Part shown: positions 18,145 through 26,963 of the stretch, one piece after another
Numbering within the stretch: the first letter of the stretch is position 1
Layout: each line of letters begins with the position of its first letter
Assembly: GCF_001636405.1 (NCBI RefSeq)
Contig: NZ_KV440950.1
Coordinates: 2,875,712-2,939,711, forward strand
Reading direction: 5' to 3'
Source: Peribacillus frigoritolerans
GTDB lineage: Bacteria > Bacillota > Bacilli > Bacillales > DSM-1321
Length of the DNA: 64,000 nt
Program-made: the position numbers and the translations under genes
Notes under the pieces: generated by a model
The model's database searches: none
What the model was told of the DNA's origin: nothing
The model's input: only the letters and a program-made list of their open reading frames with translations

Positions 18145-19143
18145 ATGACAAGTAGTTTGCCTGAACAGTGGTGGAATCAATTATCTTTACCAGTTATCTC
18201 AGCACCTATGTTTTTAATATCCGGTCCTGAGTTAGTGAAAGAATGCTGTTTGAATGGGGTGATCGGCTCTTTTCCAGCACCGAATGCGCGGCCGATAGAG
18301 GTACTGGATCAATGGATGGGTGACATAAACGATACATTGATTGCAGCAAAGGATAAAGAACCAGGCTCAAAGATAGCTCCATGGGCAATGAATATGGTTG
18401 TTCACCGTACATATAGCCGGCTTGAAGAAGAGTTGGAATTGGTCAAAAAGCATCAGCCTCCCATCGTCATTACATCATTAGGTTCACCAAAACATGTGGT
18501 GGATGTCGTACATAGCTATGGCGGGTTGGTCTTTTCGGATGTCAGCTCTGTGGATTTTGCAAAGAAAGCTGCGGAGTCAGGTGTGGACGGATTGATCTTG
18601 GTTGCTGCGGGAGCAGGCGGTCATGCTGGTGAGATAAATAGCTTTGCTTTCGTGGACAGCGTAAGGACATTCTGGGACGGAATCATTTTGCTCGCCGGAT
18701 CGATCAGTACTGGTCACAGTATCTTGGCAGCTCAGGCGGCAGGAGCGGATCTTGCATATATGGGTACACGTTTTATCGTGGCGAAAGAGAGCAGGGCAAA
18801 TGATGAATATCGTGAAATGCTTGTCGATTCTGACCATGATGACATCATCTTGACTGATGCATTTTCAGGCGTTAATTGTAATATGCTTAAACCGAGCATA
18901 AGGAAGGAAGGATTGGACCCAGAACAATTAGCGAAAAAAGAAAAAGTCGATTTTGACAGCATGTCCAAATCGTCTGAATCTAAAGCGTGGCGTGATATTT
19001 GGTCAGCGGGTCATGGTGTGGGGTCCATTAAAAAAATAGATACAGCTGCAGGCATCATAAAACAATTAGAAAAAGAGTATCAGGAGTCCTTGAATAAATT
19101 GACCGGGCAGGCGGAAAAATTAAAAGGAATTATATCGAAATGA
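18145..19143 (+). CDS. Nitronate monooxygenase (2-nitropropane dioxygenase family)
   Basis: 332 residues from the ATG at 18145 with GGGAGG upstream. It is a TIM-barrel flavoprotein: the start LPVISAPMFLISGPELVKE, the FMN-binding segment LVAAGAGGHAGE, and the later LLAGSISTGHSILAAQAAGADLAYMGTRF are typical. It oxidises nitronates such as propionate 3-nitronate to aldehydes or acids with O2 and FMN. It is monocistronic, with a very strong terminator. An enoyl-ACP reductase II-like role is possible for some relatives. Confidence 0.85.
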   Translation: MTSSLPEQWWNQLSLPVISAPMFLISGPELVKECCLNGVIGSFPAPNARPIEVLDQWMGDINDTLIAAKDKEPGSKIAPWAMNMVVHRTYSRLEEELELVKKHQPPIVITSLGSPKHVVDVVHSYGGLVFSDVSSVDFAKKAAESGVDGLILVAAGAGGHAGEINSFAFVDSVRTFWDGIILLAGSISTGHSILAAQAAGADLAYMGTRFIVAKESRANDEYREMLVDSDHDDIILTDAFSGVNCNMLKPSIRKEGLDPEQLAKKEKVDFDSMSKSSESKAWRDIWSAGHGVGSIKKIDTAAGIIKQLEKEYQESLNKLTGQAEKLKGIISK

Positions 19144-19171
19144 GATGAAAGCGCTTTATTTAATTATGCTT

Positions 19172-19218
19172 ACATGGCAAAAAAGGGTATCCATTATGGG
19201 TACCCTTTTTTGCCATGT
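19172..19218. terminator. Strong bidirectional hairpin after the nitronate monooxygenase gene
   Basis: Eighteen-base perfect arms ACATGGCAAAAAAGGGTA / TACCCTTTTTTGCCATGT, with the T-rich tract inside the stem. Confidence 0.75.
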
Positions 19219-19551
19219 AATATCAGAGCTAATTCATAATAAAGTATTTTCAGCTTAAAAGGCAATCTAAATGGATTTAAAGATAAAAGCAGTAAATATA
19301 GGATGTATCGCTGTGAAAAAATATTGATAAAAAGATGGATAAATGTTATATTATTTTCGTGATAATGACCAAATGAACAATCTAGTCATATATTATTGAT
19401 TGCTTAAAAAGTAATATATATTTAGGTGAAGATGAAGAATGTTAAATTTACATTGCAGGAGCATATGACTTAATTTTGTATTCTTTCATGCGTTTTCACC
19501 GAGATAGATTAAATAAACGGCATATTCGTCGTATAGGAGGGCTTGGTAGGC
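19219..19551. other. AT-rich spacer before yhgE
   Basis: About 330 bases without a gene. Apart from the YhgE ribosome site at its end (AGGAGG, 19535-19540), I see only AT-rich sequence, with no clear operator. Confidence 0.5.
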
Positions 19552-21948
19552 GTGTTAAAATCTTTAAAGGGTGAATTTTTAGCCATAATAAAACATCCTA
19601 TGATACTCATTTCCATAATAGGGATCATACTGATTCCTTTATTATATAGCGGCACATTCCTTTGGGCATTTTGGGATCCATATGGTAAGGTGGATCAATT
19701 GCCTGTAGCCATTGTCAATTTGGATGAGGGTGCGGAGTTCAATGAAACGGAACTTACAATAGGAAAAGATTTAGTCAAGGAGTTAAAGGAAAAGAAGGAT
19801 TTCGATTGGCATTTCGTTAGTCAAAAAGAAGCCAATGAAGGCCTGGAAAATCAAGATTATTACATGAAAATAGAAATTCCGAAAAACTTTTCGAAGAATG
19901 CAACGACCTTGCAGGAGGACAATCCGAAAAAACTTGATTTAATTTATACGTCCAATGAAGGGTTCAATTATATATCCACTAAAATAGGTGATGCAGCTTC
20001 GGAGAGAATCAAAGGGGAGGTTTCGTCGGCGGTTACGAAAACCTATGCGGAGTCAATGTTCGATAATTTGAACGAAGTGGCTGACGGACTCAAAAGTGCC
20101 AGTGATGGGGCTGGAGAATTGAAAGACGGAACAGATACAGTGAAAAACGGCTCCAGTGAACTTGGTGAAGGGATTATCTCAGCTAAAGAAGGTTCCAAAA
20201 AAGTGGATGAAGGAATTGACTCCCTTCATTCAGGTTCTGTCGAAATCCATGAAAACCTGGAAAAATTAGCTGAAAAATCATTGACCTTTTCGAATGGGGT
20301 CGGTTCGGCAGCCGCAGGATCAAAGGAACTTAATCAAGGGTTACAACAGTTCAGCTCTGGTGTTGGGCAAATGAAAGATGGTCAATCCGAGCTTTTGCAA
20401 GGGGCCAAGAAATCTGAAGCGGGAACTGGTGAATTGGCCTCTGGATTGCAGCAGTCATTAGAGGGCTTCAATCAAATAGATGAAAAGCTGCCCGCTTTGA
20501 CTGAGGGAGCAAATGGTGTAGCGGCTGGAGCGGCCCAGCTTTCAGGTTCATTGTCTGAATGGAGCGCAGCATCGAACGAAGCAAAGGCGGGGGCATCTGA
20601 AGTTTCGGCAGGTTTGGATGAGGTTATTTCCGGATTGGAACAACAATCTGATGCTACGGATGATCCTGCAGAGAAAGCGCGTTTGGAGGGAGTGATTTCT
20701 TCTCTAACACGCATCAGTGAAGGTAGTAAAGGAGTATCTGAAGGAGTGGGAAAACTATCGGCCAGTGCAACCGAAATTGCTAAAGGCTCAAATAGCCTTA
20801 GTGATGGAGCCAATCAGTTAAGTGAAGGCACTAGTGCGTTAAGCGGCGGTTTCACGCAATTGAAGCAAGCTCAGGATAAACTCGCCAATGGGGCGAATGA
20901 ACTGAAAAATGGCCAAGGTCAATTGGTGTCTGGTTTGATAACATTTGGCGAAAGTATAGATTCAGCGCAGAGTGGACTTGGACAATTAACTGAAGGCAGC
21001 AATAACTTGGTAAGCGGGCTTGATCAGCTTGAAGATGGCTCCAAGCAATTATCAAGTGGAACCTCACAGCTTTCCGAAGGTTCGGAAGGTCTGGTTACAG
21101 GAACGGATAGATTGAAGGAGGGGTCAAACAGCCTAACTAGCGGAATGGGAGAACTGGCGAATGGAGCCATTAAGTTACAAGATGGAATCGCCAAACTTTC
21201 AGATGGATCTGCAGAATTACATGACGAATTGAATGACGGGGCAAATGAAGCAGGCAAGATCAAATCCAATGAAGAAGTTTATGACATGTTTGCAAGCCCA
21301 GTTAAAGTAGATAAATTACCAATTAATAATGTACCGAACTACGGCACTAGTTTTGCACCGTATTTAATTTCATTAAGTTTATTTATCGGTGCTATCGTTC
21401 TGACGATCATTTTCCCGTTAAGAGATCCTGCTGTTATACCTGCGAGTGGATTTAGCTGGTTTATTAGTAAATACAGTATCATGGCACTCATCGGAATCTG
21501 TCAAGCCATATTGGTGGACTCGATTTTAATTTTAGGTCTTGGAATCAATGTTACGAGCCTGCCGTTGTTTTTTGCAGTAAGCATTCTTGCTAGCTGCACA
21601 TTCATGGCAATCATCCAGTTCCTGGGTTCAGCCTTTGACAATCCAGGCCGGTTCATAGCATTATTGATTTTGATTCTCCAACTGACCAGCAGTGGCGGAA
21701 CATTTCCCAATGAATTAGTACCTGGCTTCTTGCAAGGATTCACACCGTTCCTGCCGATGACTTATTCCATTAATGCTTTTCGTGCTGTCATCTCAACAGG
21801 AGATTATAGCTTCATGTGGCACAATCTTGCCATATTGGCGATATTCCTCGTTGCGGCATTAATATTATCTCTTCTTTACTTTATTTATCGGTATAAGAAA
21901 ATGAACGGCACATTGAATGAAAAACAGGAAGAAGCAACTGTACAATGA
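19552..21948 (+). CDS. yhgE: YhgE/Pip family membrane protein
   Basis: 798 residues from the GTG at 19552, 11 bases after AGGAGG; the TTG at 19543 is too close to it. One N-terminal transmembrane segment (~12-35) is followed by an extracytoplasmic region of nearly 550 residues with repeated Gly/Ser/Leu-rich units of the form L-x2-G-x2-x-L (for example LNQGLQQFSSGVGQMKDGQ). Five C-terminal helices resemble an ABC-2 permease (from ~600). This is the phage-infection-protein/YhgE architecture, linked in Gram-positives to phage adsorption or secretion. It is a single gene with tandem terminators. Confidence 0.88.
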   Translation: MLKSLKGEFLAIIKHPMILISIIGIILIPLLYSGTFLWAFWDPYGKVDQLPVAIVNLDEGAEFNETELTIGKDLVKELKEKKDFDWHFVSQKEANEGLENQDYYMKIEIPKNFSKNATTLQEDNPKKLDLIYTSNEGFNYISTKIGDAASERIKGEVSSAVTKTYAESMFDNLNEVADGLKSASDGAGELKDGTDTVKNGSSELGEGIISAKEGSKKVDEGIDSLHSGSVEIHENLEKLAEKSLTFSNGVGSAAAGSKELNQGLQQFSSGVGQMKDGQSELLQGAKKSEAGTGELASGLQQSLEGFNQIDEKLPALTEGANGVAAGAAQLSGSLSEWSAASNEAKAGASEVSAGLDEVISGLEQQSDATDDPAEKARLEGVISSLTRISEGSKGVSEGVGKLSASATEIAKGSNSLSDGANQLSEGTSALSGGFTQLKQAQDKLANGANELKNGQGQLVSGLITFGESIDSAQSGLGQLTEGSNNLVSGLDQLEDGSKQLSSGTSQLSEGSEGLVTGTDRLKEGSNSLTSGMGELANGAIKLQDGIAKLSDGSAELHDELNDGANEAGKIKSNEEVYDMFASPVKVDKLPINNVPNYGTSFAPYLISLSLFIGAIVLTIIFPLRDPAVIPASGFSWFISKYSIMALIGICQAILVDSILILGLGINVTSLPLFFAVSILASCTFMAIIQFLGSAFDNPGRFIALLILILQLTSSGGTFPNELVPGFLQGFTPFLPMTYSINAFRAVISTGDYSFMWHNLAILAIFLVAALILSLLYFIYRYKKMNGTLNEKQEEATVQ

Positions 21949-21953
21949 TCAAA

Positions 21954-21984
21954 AAACAGCGACCTGTCTAGGTCGCTGTTTCAA
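21954..21984 (+). terminator. Terminator of yhgE
   Basis: AAACAGCGACC / GGTCGCTGTTT around TGTCTA, starting six bases after the stop. Confidence 0.85.
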
Positions 21985-21985
21985 A

Positions 21986-22030
21986 CTGTAGACAAACTCG
22001 ATGAAAATCGAGTTTGTCTACAGTTTTTTT
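21986..22030 (+). repeat. Composite-repeat hairpin, copy 2 (terminator-like)
   Basis: Perfect 17-bp arms CTGTAGACAAACTCGAT / ATCGAGTTTGTCTACAG close on a GAAA (GNRA) tetraloop and are followed by seven T. It backs up the yhgE terminator. Same element as 14823 and 23157. Confidence 0.85.
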
Positions 22031-22087
22031 ATGGGTGTACAATTTAGACGTTGATTTCCGCTTCGGGCACTCGCTCCAATCAACTTT
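22031..22087 (+). repeat. Internally deleted GC-rich interspersed repeat
   Basis: GTACAATTTAGACGTTGATT leads directly to CACTCGCTCCAATCAAC. Both ends of the repeat at 23203-23341 are present but its GC-rich centre is missing. It follows hairpin copy 2 in the same order as at 23157-23341. Confidence 0.7.
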
Positions 22088-22167
22088 GTTTTAACTTTTA
22101 GATAGAATCCTTTTGCCTAAAGTCTATATTGTTTTAAAATATAATTATAAAAATTGAGGTGATGAGG

Positions 22168-22281
22168 ATGCTTTCTAAACATATTGCAAAGAGGGTTCTG
22201 AATTTTTTAATTCCGAACCCCTTTGTCTACAAACTGAAACAGCTACCCGTCATGGGTCGCTGTTTTTTATTAATAACCTGA
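22168..22281 (+). CDS. Possible 37-codon ORF of uncertain status
   Basis: An ATG with GAGGTGATGAG upstream opens a 37-residue basic, hydrophobic peptide (start MLSKHIAKRVLNFLIP). Its 3' half coincides with hairpin sequence that looks like a terminator, and part of it matches repeat sequence (TTTGTCTACA), so it may be a chance ORF. I recognise no homologue. Confidence 0.25.
   Translation: MLSKHIAKRVLNFLIPNPFVYKLKQLPVMGRCFLLIT
22240..22268 (+). terminator. Terminator-like hairpin
   Basis: CAGCTACCC / GGGTCGCTG with one mismatch around GTCAT, followed by six T. It resembles the yhgE terminator in loop-flanking sequence. The rest of 22088-22396 is AT-rich and otherwise featureless. Confidence 0.6.
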
Positions 22282-22396
22282 ATATATGTGCCAAGCGCTT
22301 CCTGCTCACAAGGAAAGGGAAAGATGTCAAAAAACCATTATATTGACAAAACTATGGCGCAACCTGTACAAGAGTGTAAAAGTATTTAAACAGTTG

Positions 22397-22996
22397 TTAT
22401 ACCCTTGTCTTTTGAGTGGCAGGTGCATATTTCTTCATTGGATTTTTTGCAATGACATCCTTCAAATAAGGATGGCCAGAAGGACCTGGTTTTCTCATAA
22501 GCTCCATTAAATAAGATATATCGTCCATGGCCCTATGTGTTTGAAAATTGGTGATATTATGTGCCTGCAGTAATGTTAAGAGTTTACTATTCTCAAATCC
22601 ATATTGCTTCCAAGGTACATTACGCATCGTACAGTACCACTTTTGATCATTGATTTCCGGATACATTTGGTAGAGAAAACTTCTATCGAAAGAAGCATTG
22701 TGTGCGAAAATCGAATCGGTACGGTCAATGAAGGTTTTAATTTTTTCATCATGAAAACTCTTTCCTTCTACGGAGCTGTATGGAATTCCATGAATTCTGT
22801 ATGCTTGATCATAATTCCTTCTTGCTCCATAGGAGAGAGGCTCCCTTAAAAATGATTCTTGATCAATAAGATTAATGATTTCCCCTGTTTCACTGCTGTA
22901 TGTAAAGAGTATAAGGGCAAGCTCGATAATTTCATCTGAAGAGGGACGTAAACCAGTAGTTTCTACATCCAGTACTAAACCTAATCTATTAGTCAA
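22397..22996 (-). CDS. DnaQ-like 3'-5' exonuclease (DEDDh)
   Basis: 199 residues from a TTG with GGAGG eight bases upstream. Exo I is LDVETTGL (Asp and Glu metal ligands, residues ~10-12), Exo II is FAHNASFDRSFL and Exo III is the THRAMDDISYL region, giving the DEDDh set. It is a stand-alone exonuclease domain with no polymerase or RNase-like extension. The family trims DNA or RNA 3' ends; a proofreading or repair role is plausible but not shown. It faces the yhgE region convergently. Confidence 0.85.
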   Translation of the reverse strand: MTNRLGLVLDVETTGLRPSSDEIIELALILFTYSSETGEIINLIDQESFLREPLSYGARRNYDQAYRIHGIPYSSVEGKSFHDEKIKTFIDRTDSIFAHNASFDRSFLYQMYPEINDQKWYCTMRNVPWKQYGFENSKLLTLLQAHNITNFQTHRAMDDISYLMELMRKPGPSGHPYLKDVIAKNPMKKYAPATQKTRV

Positions 22997-23117
22997 TTTT
23001 TTTTCCTCCAGTTGGGTTACATTCTTCTATTATAGCTGACATAGAATGGCTATTGAAAGCATTATGATCGTTTTAAAGGATTTGAAATATTGAAGGTAAG
23101 GGTGAACTAACGATACT

Positions 23118-23152
23118 AAAAAAAGATAGAGATTTTTAAGCAATCTCTATCT
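23118..23152 (-). terminator. Minus-strand terminator of the decayed regulator transcript
   Basis: GATAGAGATT / AATCTCTATC, with a run of seven A on the plus strand giving a U run on the minus strand. It points away from the pseudogene at 23346-24013. Confidence 0.75.
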
Positions 23153-23156
23153 TAGA

Positions 23157-23200
23157 CAGTAGACAAACTTGATGAAAATCGAATTTGTCTACTGTTTTTT
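23157..23200 (+). repeat. Composite-repeat hairpin, copy 3
   Basis: CAGTAGACAAACTTGAT / ATCGAATTTGTCTACTG around GAAA, then seven T. Compared with copy 2, the outer pair has changed on both sides (CTG/CAG to CAG/CTG), so the stem is kept. One internal mismatch and one G-U pair are present. Confidence 0.8.
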
Positions 23201-23202
23201 TG

Positions 23203-23341
23203 CTTATACAAATTTGGACGTTAATTGGAACGTAGGCACTCGCTTTCCGCGGGCGGTCCGCCCTCGGCGCACTTGCGCCTGTGGGGTCTCCCCTTGGACT
23301 GCTATTCCCGCAGGAGTCTCGCACACCCGCTCCAATCAACT
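23203..23341 (+). repeat. Full-length GC-rich interspersed repeat
   Basis: Starts ACAAATTTGGACGTTAATTG and ends CCCGCTCCAATCAAC. The centre carries CTCGCTTTCCGCGGGCGG, GCGCCTGTGGGGTCTCC and CCCGCAGGAGTCTCGCA. The right end abuts the truncated regulator pseudogene exactly at its premature stop. Confidence 0.8.
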
Positions 23342-23345
23342 ATTT

Positions 23346-24013
23346 TTAATTTAATGATTCTTGATAATAATGAAGTTCAGTCAATGTTTGTGCTAATCCT
23401 TGAATGATCTTCACGATAATGGTACCTTCCTGAATCACAAGGGGGATATTCTCGATAAATTCCAGTGCATCATTGAAGATGGTGATGGCCTCTTCATAAT
23501 TCTTCGTTTTAAAATGGATGATCCCGATACTATTTAAAACTTCTATCTCCTGTTGATGAAGAATGACCCGTTTACCCATGGTAATCTGCATGGCTTCATT
23601 CAATAATTCTATAGCCTTTTGTTTGTCATTATACAAATGAAAAAAAGAGATACCTTCATGCCATTTTAAGAATTAAAATGATATCGATTTTTCCGGTGCA
23701 GTTGCCATTTCTTTTTGGACGATTTCATAAAGTGCTTCATAGTTACGTGTCCGTTTGTATTTGTTAATCAAAAGTTTAATGGTTTCTATGTAATTATAAA
23801 TCGGTTCATTTTATTTTTAGTAGTGAAGAAAAACGGCAGGTCAACTTTTAGTTTATCCGCAAAAAGTGCCAATTCATTAATGGTTGGAGAAGTGATGCTT
23901 CCTTCATAATCTGACAGGGCATTAGGTTCACATATATCCTTAGCCAGTTCTTCTCATGTAAGACTTTGTTTTATTCGTAATTCGTTGATGACAGAGCCAA
24001 CCTCTATTTTCAT
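23346..24013 (-). pseudogene. Decayed HTH-TPR (PlcR/Rgg/NprR-like) regulator
   Basis: The ATG at 24013 opens an XRE-type HTH (MKIEVGSVINELRIKQSLT, then EELAKDICEPNALSDYEG). A TGA at 23954-23956 interrupts codon 20. Near 23800 the frame shifts by one base, continuing as NYIETIKLLINKYKRTRNYE. A TAA follows FEKSISF-type sequence near 23676. The same frame then gives TPR-like residues (AIELLNEAMQITMGKRVILH; NYEEAITIFNDALEF) to a stop where the GC-rich repeat begins. Intact relatives are ~290 residues and respond to signalling peptides; here the C-terminal repeats are missing. No cognate peptide gene is seen. Confidence 0.8.
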
Positions 24014-24263
24014 TACAATTGCCCCTTTGTACCTATGTCTAGAATACTATTTTAACATAATTTAATTTTTATCAGTAAGATAATTGAAAGGTAGTATGAT
24101 ATAACTACTTTACGTGTTTTCCTTGCGTAACCCATCCAACAAAAAATAAAGAACGTTTTCTTATTGAAGCGATCAAACTGAAATAACGTCTTTTCGATAT
24201 AAAGTGAGAAAGGTATATAATCATTGATAATAGCAATCATTAGACTTGGAATATAAGAATAAA

Positions 24264-24293
24264 TAAAAAGAGGCGGCAATCTGCCCCCTCTAA
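24264..24293 (-). terminator. Terminator of the LysM-CAP gene
   Basis: On the minus strand AGAGGGGGCAG pairs imperfectly with TGCCGCCTCT, followed by TTTTTATTTAT. It starts just after the stop codon. The rest of 24014-24263 is AT-rich with no supported gene. Confidence 0.65.
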
Positions 24294-24298
24294 AGCTT

Positions 24299-24928
24299 TT
24301 AATTTCCAGTGAATTGTTGGGTCCAATAGTGGGCGTATTTCCCTCCAGTTACATGTCCGATTCCAATGTGCGTATAGTTCTTGTTAAGAATATTCGCCTT
24401 ATGTCCGGGGCTGTTCATCCATGATTTCATGACAGCATCCGCACTGGGTTGACCTGCTGCGATATTTTCCCCTGCGTACTCGTAACTGATCCCAAAGGAT
24501 TTCATCATATCGAAAGGCGATCCATAACTGGGGCTTGTATGATTGAAATAATTATTATCACGCATATCTTCAGATTTTAGAATGGCTACGTTGGAAATGG
24601 CTGTATCCATTTTAAGTGAAGGGAGGCCCGATTTTGCCCGTTCTTCATTAACTAAACTAAGGACCTGCTGTTCAACTGATTGACTTTCTTTGCGATTAAC
24701 CGTGGTATTGGATGATTCGGGAAGATTTATGATTTGTCCGATTCGAATTTGATTTGCATCGTTTATAGCAGAGTTCGATTTAAGTAATTCGTCAATGCTG
24801 ACATCATATTCAGAAGCGATTTTCGTTAAGGTATCTCCTTCTGCCACCTCGTATGTATTGGCTCCCAAAGCAACTTTTGGAGATAGAAGTGATAGTGACA
24901 GTGCTGATAAAAGGATGATTTTCTTCAT
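24299..24928 (-). CDS. Secreted LysM-CAP domain protein (YkwD-like)
   Basis: 209 residues from the ATG at 24928 with GGAGG upstream; a longer in-frame reading has no ribosome site. A signal peptide occupies residues 1-22 (MKKIILLSALSLSLLSPKVA). A single LysM follows (TYEVAEGDTLTKIASEYDVS). A CAP/SCP domain covers the C-terminal ~125 residues, with LSLVNEERAKSGL-like start, HTSPSYGSPFDMM, AGENIAAG and HKANILN...HIGIG. This binds peptidoglycan through LysM and is probably extracellular or wall-attached. The CAP domain's activity is unknown; in Bacillus related proteins are sporulation- or envelope-linked. Confidence 0.88.
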   Translation of the reverse strand: MKKIILLSALSLSLLSPKVALGANTYEVAEGDTLTKIASEYDVSIDELLKSNSAINDANQIRIGQIINLPESSNTTVNRKESQSVEQQVLSLVNEERAKSGLPSLKMDTAISNVAILKSEDMRDNNYFNHTSPSYGSPFDMMKSFGISYEYAGENIAAGQPSADAVMKSWMNSPGHKANILNKNYTHIGIGHVTGGKYAHYWTQQFTGN

Positions 24929-25263
24929 TTTAATTCCTCCTAGTAGAATATCTGGATTGGTAATATAGTATCCTATAAAAATAGTTTTGTGTAAAATTAG
25001 CTCATTCTCATTCTTTATGGGACTAGGAAAAAGGATAGTATAAGAATATACATAATAAGGGTCCATATAACTTGGCAGATTATATGGTAAATGAACATCC
25101 TAGGTCTATTTGATAAATTGGAATGCTGAATTTCTGGAAAAAAAGAATCATTTTACGTTTGCAGGCCATGTTTTTCAGGGAAATAATAAGTACATCAAAA
25201 CGATATAGTTATATGGAACTAAAAAGGATGAAACTAATTAATTATCCCAAGGGTGGAACTTGT

Positions 25264-26110
25264 ATGGATTTAAAGGCAGGGAAAGTGTTTTGGAAAGATA
25301 CATTTGAAGCGAGAAAATATCCCATGTTGGAGGTAGACCTTCCATGTGATGTTTGTATAGAAGGAAGCGGTTCATGCACACTGTGCCTATTTTTTGACAG
25401 AGACTGGCCTAATTTTTTTCCTGATCGATAAAAGGGATGCAAGTGAAGGAAGTACGGTTGCGAACACTGGACTTTTACAGTTTTCAAATGAGTGGAAAAA
25501 GCTTGTACTATGCATCCAATCCCATGGATGTTCCTATGCTTAAAGAAGAATATAGGAATCTTAAAACCCGCAATTTCCCTGTTGAATATTATACTGAAAA
25601 AGAGATTAACTGGAAAATTTCGTTTCCGAAAGCAGGAGCGCTGGTTACAGATAATGCTGCTGAAAACAATCCTTATAAACATGTACATTTATTGATTGAA
25701 AAGGCAGTTTCGAAAAGCATGCAGTGATTCTCAGTTCATATGCCATAGCAACAAATCAAATAGCCGCTCAAGCTAAATGGCATGATAATATGATATTTGG
25801 AAACGGCACGGCCTTATTTAATGCAAGAAAAACTCCTGACAATCGAATTATCATTGGTGGACTTGATGAATCGACCGGTTATCTGGAGAAAAGGGATCCA
25901 ATGATTTTGAACAATAGAGATTAATTAATAAAGCAGCTTGTCAATCTGTTTCCAGAATAAGAGAATCGGATCTGGGCTGATTATTATTGGGGAGCTTTAT
26001 TTTGTGAGATCCTTGATGGTTTACCGACAATAGGAATGTATCCTGACCATCCTAATTCTACTTCTACTTCTTATTGGGTTATGGCGGGAATGTGACGGTT
26101 TACAGTCAAT
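25264..26110 (+). pseudogene. Degraded FAD-dependent oxidoreductase (DAO family)
   Basis: Consecutive fragments in shifting frames match one enzyme. Fragment one (25264-25431) begins MDLKAGKVFWKDTFEARKYP, the usual N-terminus of glycine/D-amino-acid oxidase-like proteins, but the FAD glycine motif is altered (CIEGSGSCTLCLFF). Fragment two (25437-25727) includes FYSFQMSGKSLYYASNPMDV. Fragment three (25724-25924) includes RKTPDNRIIIGGLDEST. Remnants to ~26110 read like DGLPTIGMYPDHPN and YWVMAGN. Several stops and frameshifts mean no working enzyme. The preceding ~330 bases (24929-25263) contain no other gene. Confidence 0.75.
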
Positions 26111-26229
26111 CGTTCCCAAAATAATCAGGGATTAAGGCATTTTTCAAAAAGTATTGTCCGTTAAGACAGGTATCTCTTCATCTTGAATAGAATTAAGTAG
26201 ACAGCTGAATATACGGGAGGGATTCTTCG

Positions 26230-26808
26230 ATGTGGTTTAAGGAATTGGAAACAGAAAGACTGCATTTAATCGAAATAGGTCACCATCATGCCGAGAGTCT
26301 GTTTGAAATCCTCTCTAAAGATGAAGTGACCAAATATGATGGGATAGAAAGTTTAACTCTAGTAGAAGATGCCCGCCGTTTAATCGACTCGTTTAAAAGT
26401 GCTTATATAAACAAACGAGGGATGCGGTGGGGAGTCATTCTAAAGGATTCAGGCAAGTTCATCGGTACTGTTGGCCTGCATCAATTGAGCCTAGCCAACA
26501 AACGCACCGAAATAGGATATGAAATCCATCCTGAATATTGGAGGAAACACTTTACGTCTGAAGCTGTCAACGTAGTATTGCGCTATTGCTTTGAGGAATT
26601 GAGACTAAACAGAATCGCCGCTTTAACTTTCAAGGATAATATTGCATCCAGAAACCTTCTGAAGAAATTTGGATTCAAAGAGGAAGGCAGCCTCAGAAGT
26701 TATCTATTTCTTCGTGATCAGTACCATGATGCCCTGGTATTTTCCTTGTTGAGTACGGAGTATTGCCAGTTAAGGCAACAAAGTGTTCAGGAATCATATA
26801 GATTTTAG
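26230..26808 (+). CDS. GNAT acetyltransferase, RimJ/RimL type
   Basis: 192 residues with the typical start ELETERLHLIEIGHHHAESL. The acetyl-CoA region includes KRTEIGYEIHPEYWRKHFTSEAV, and the later RIAALTFKDNIASRNLLKKFGFKEEG is motif-conserved in this branch. RimJ/RimL-type enzymes acetylate N-termini of ribosomal proteins or small amines. GGGAGGG precedes the ATG. Monocistronic. A second member of this family lies at 36526. Confidence 0.85.
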   Translation: MWFKELETERLHLIEIGHHHAESLFEILSKDEVTKYDGIESLTLVEDARRLIDSFKSAYINKRGMRWGVILKDSGKFIGTVGLHQLSLANKRTEIGYEIHPEYWRKHFTSEAVNVVLRYCFEELRLNRIAALTFKDNIASRNLLKKFGFKEEGSLRSYLFLRDQYHDALVFSLLSTEYCQLRQQSVQESYRF

Positions 26809-26828
26809 TTTGGTATAGAAGATTGCAG

Positions 26829-26853
26829 CTGGCCCAAAGTGCCAGTTTTTTTA
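26829..26853 (+). terminator. Terminator of the acetyltransferase gene
   Basis: Short CTGGC / GCCAG stem around CCAAAGT, followed by seven T. Confidence 0.6.
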
Positions 26854-26963
26854 TTTGCAGATGATTTTATATCAGTAAAGGACAATATACATATTTTTCA
26901 TGTTAAAATGGTATGCGAATTCATTAATCAGTCCGGATGGACATAAAAAGGAGCAAAATCATT

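Noticed and set aside
19141..19160. ATGAAAGCGCTTTAT cre-like sequence
   Set aside because: Half matches cre, but it overlaps the end of the nitronate monooxygenase gene just before a terminator, with no promoter to control.
24052..24279. Minus-strand frame of 75 codons
   Set aside because: Very AT-rich, no ribosome site, low-complexity hydrophobic translation.
25245..25260. AGGGTGGAAC resembling the T-box motif
   Set aside because: No T-box stems, specifier region or terminator; it lies just before a pseudogene.
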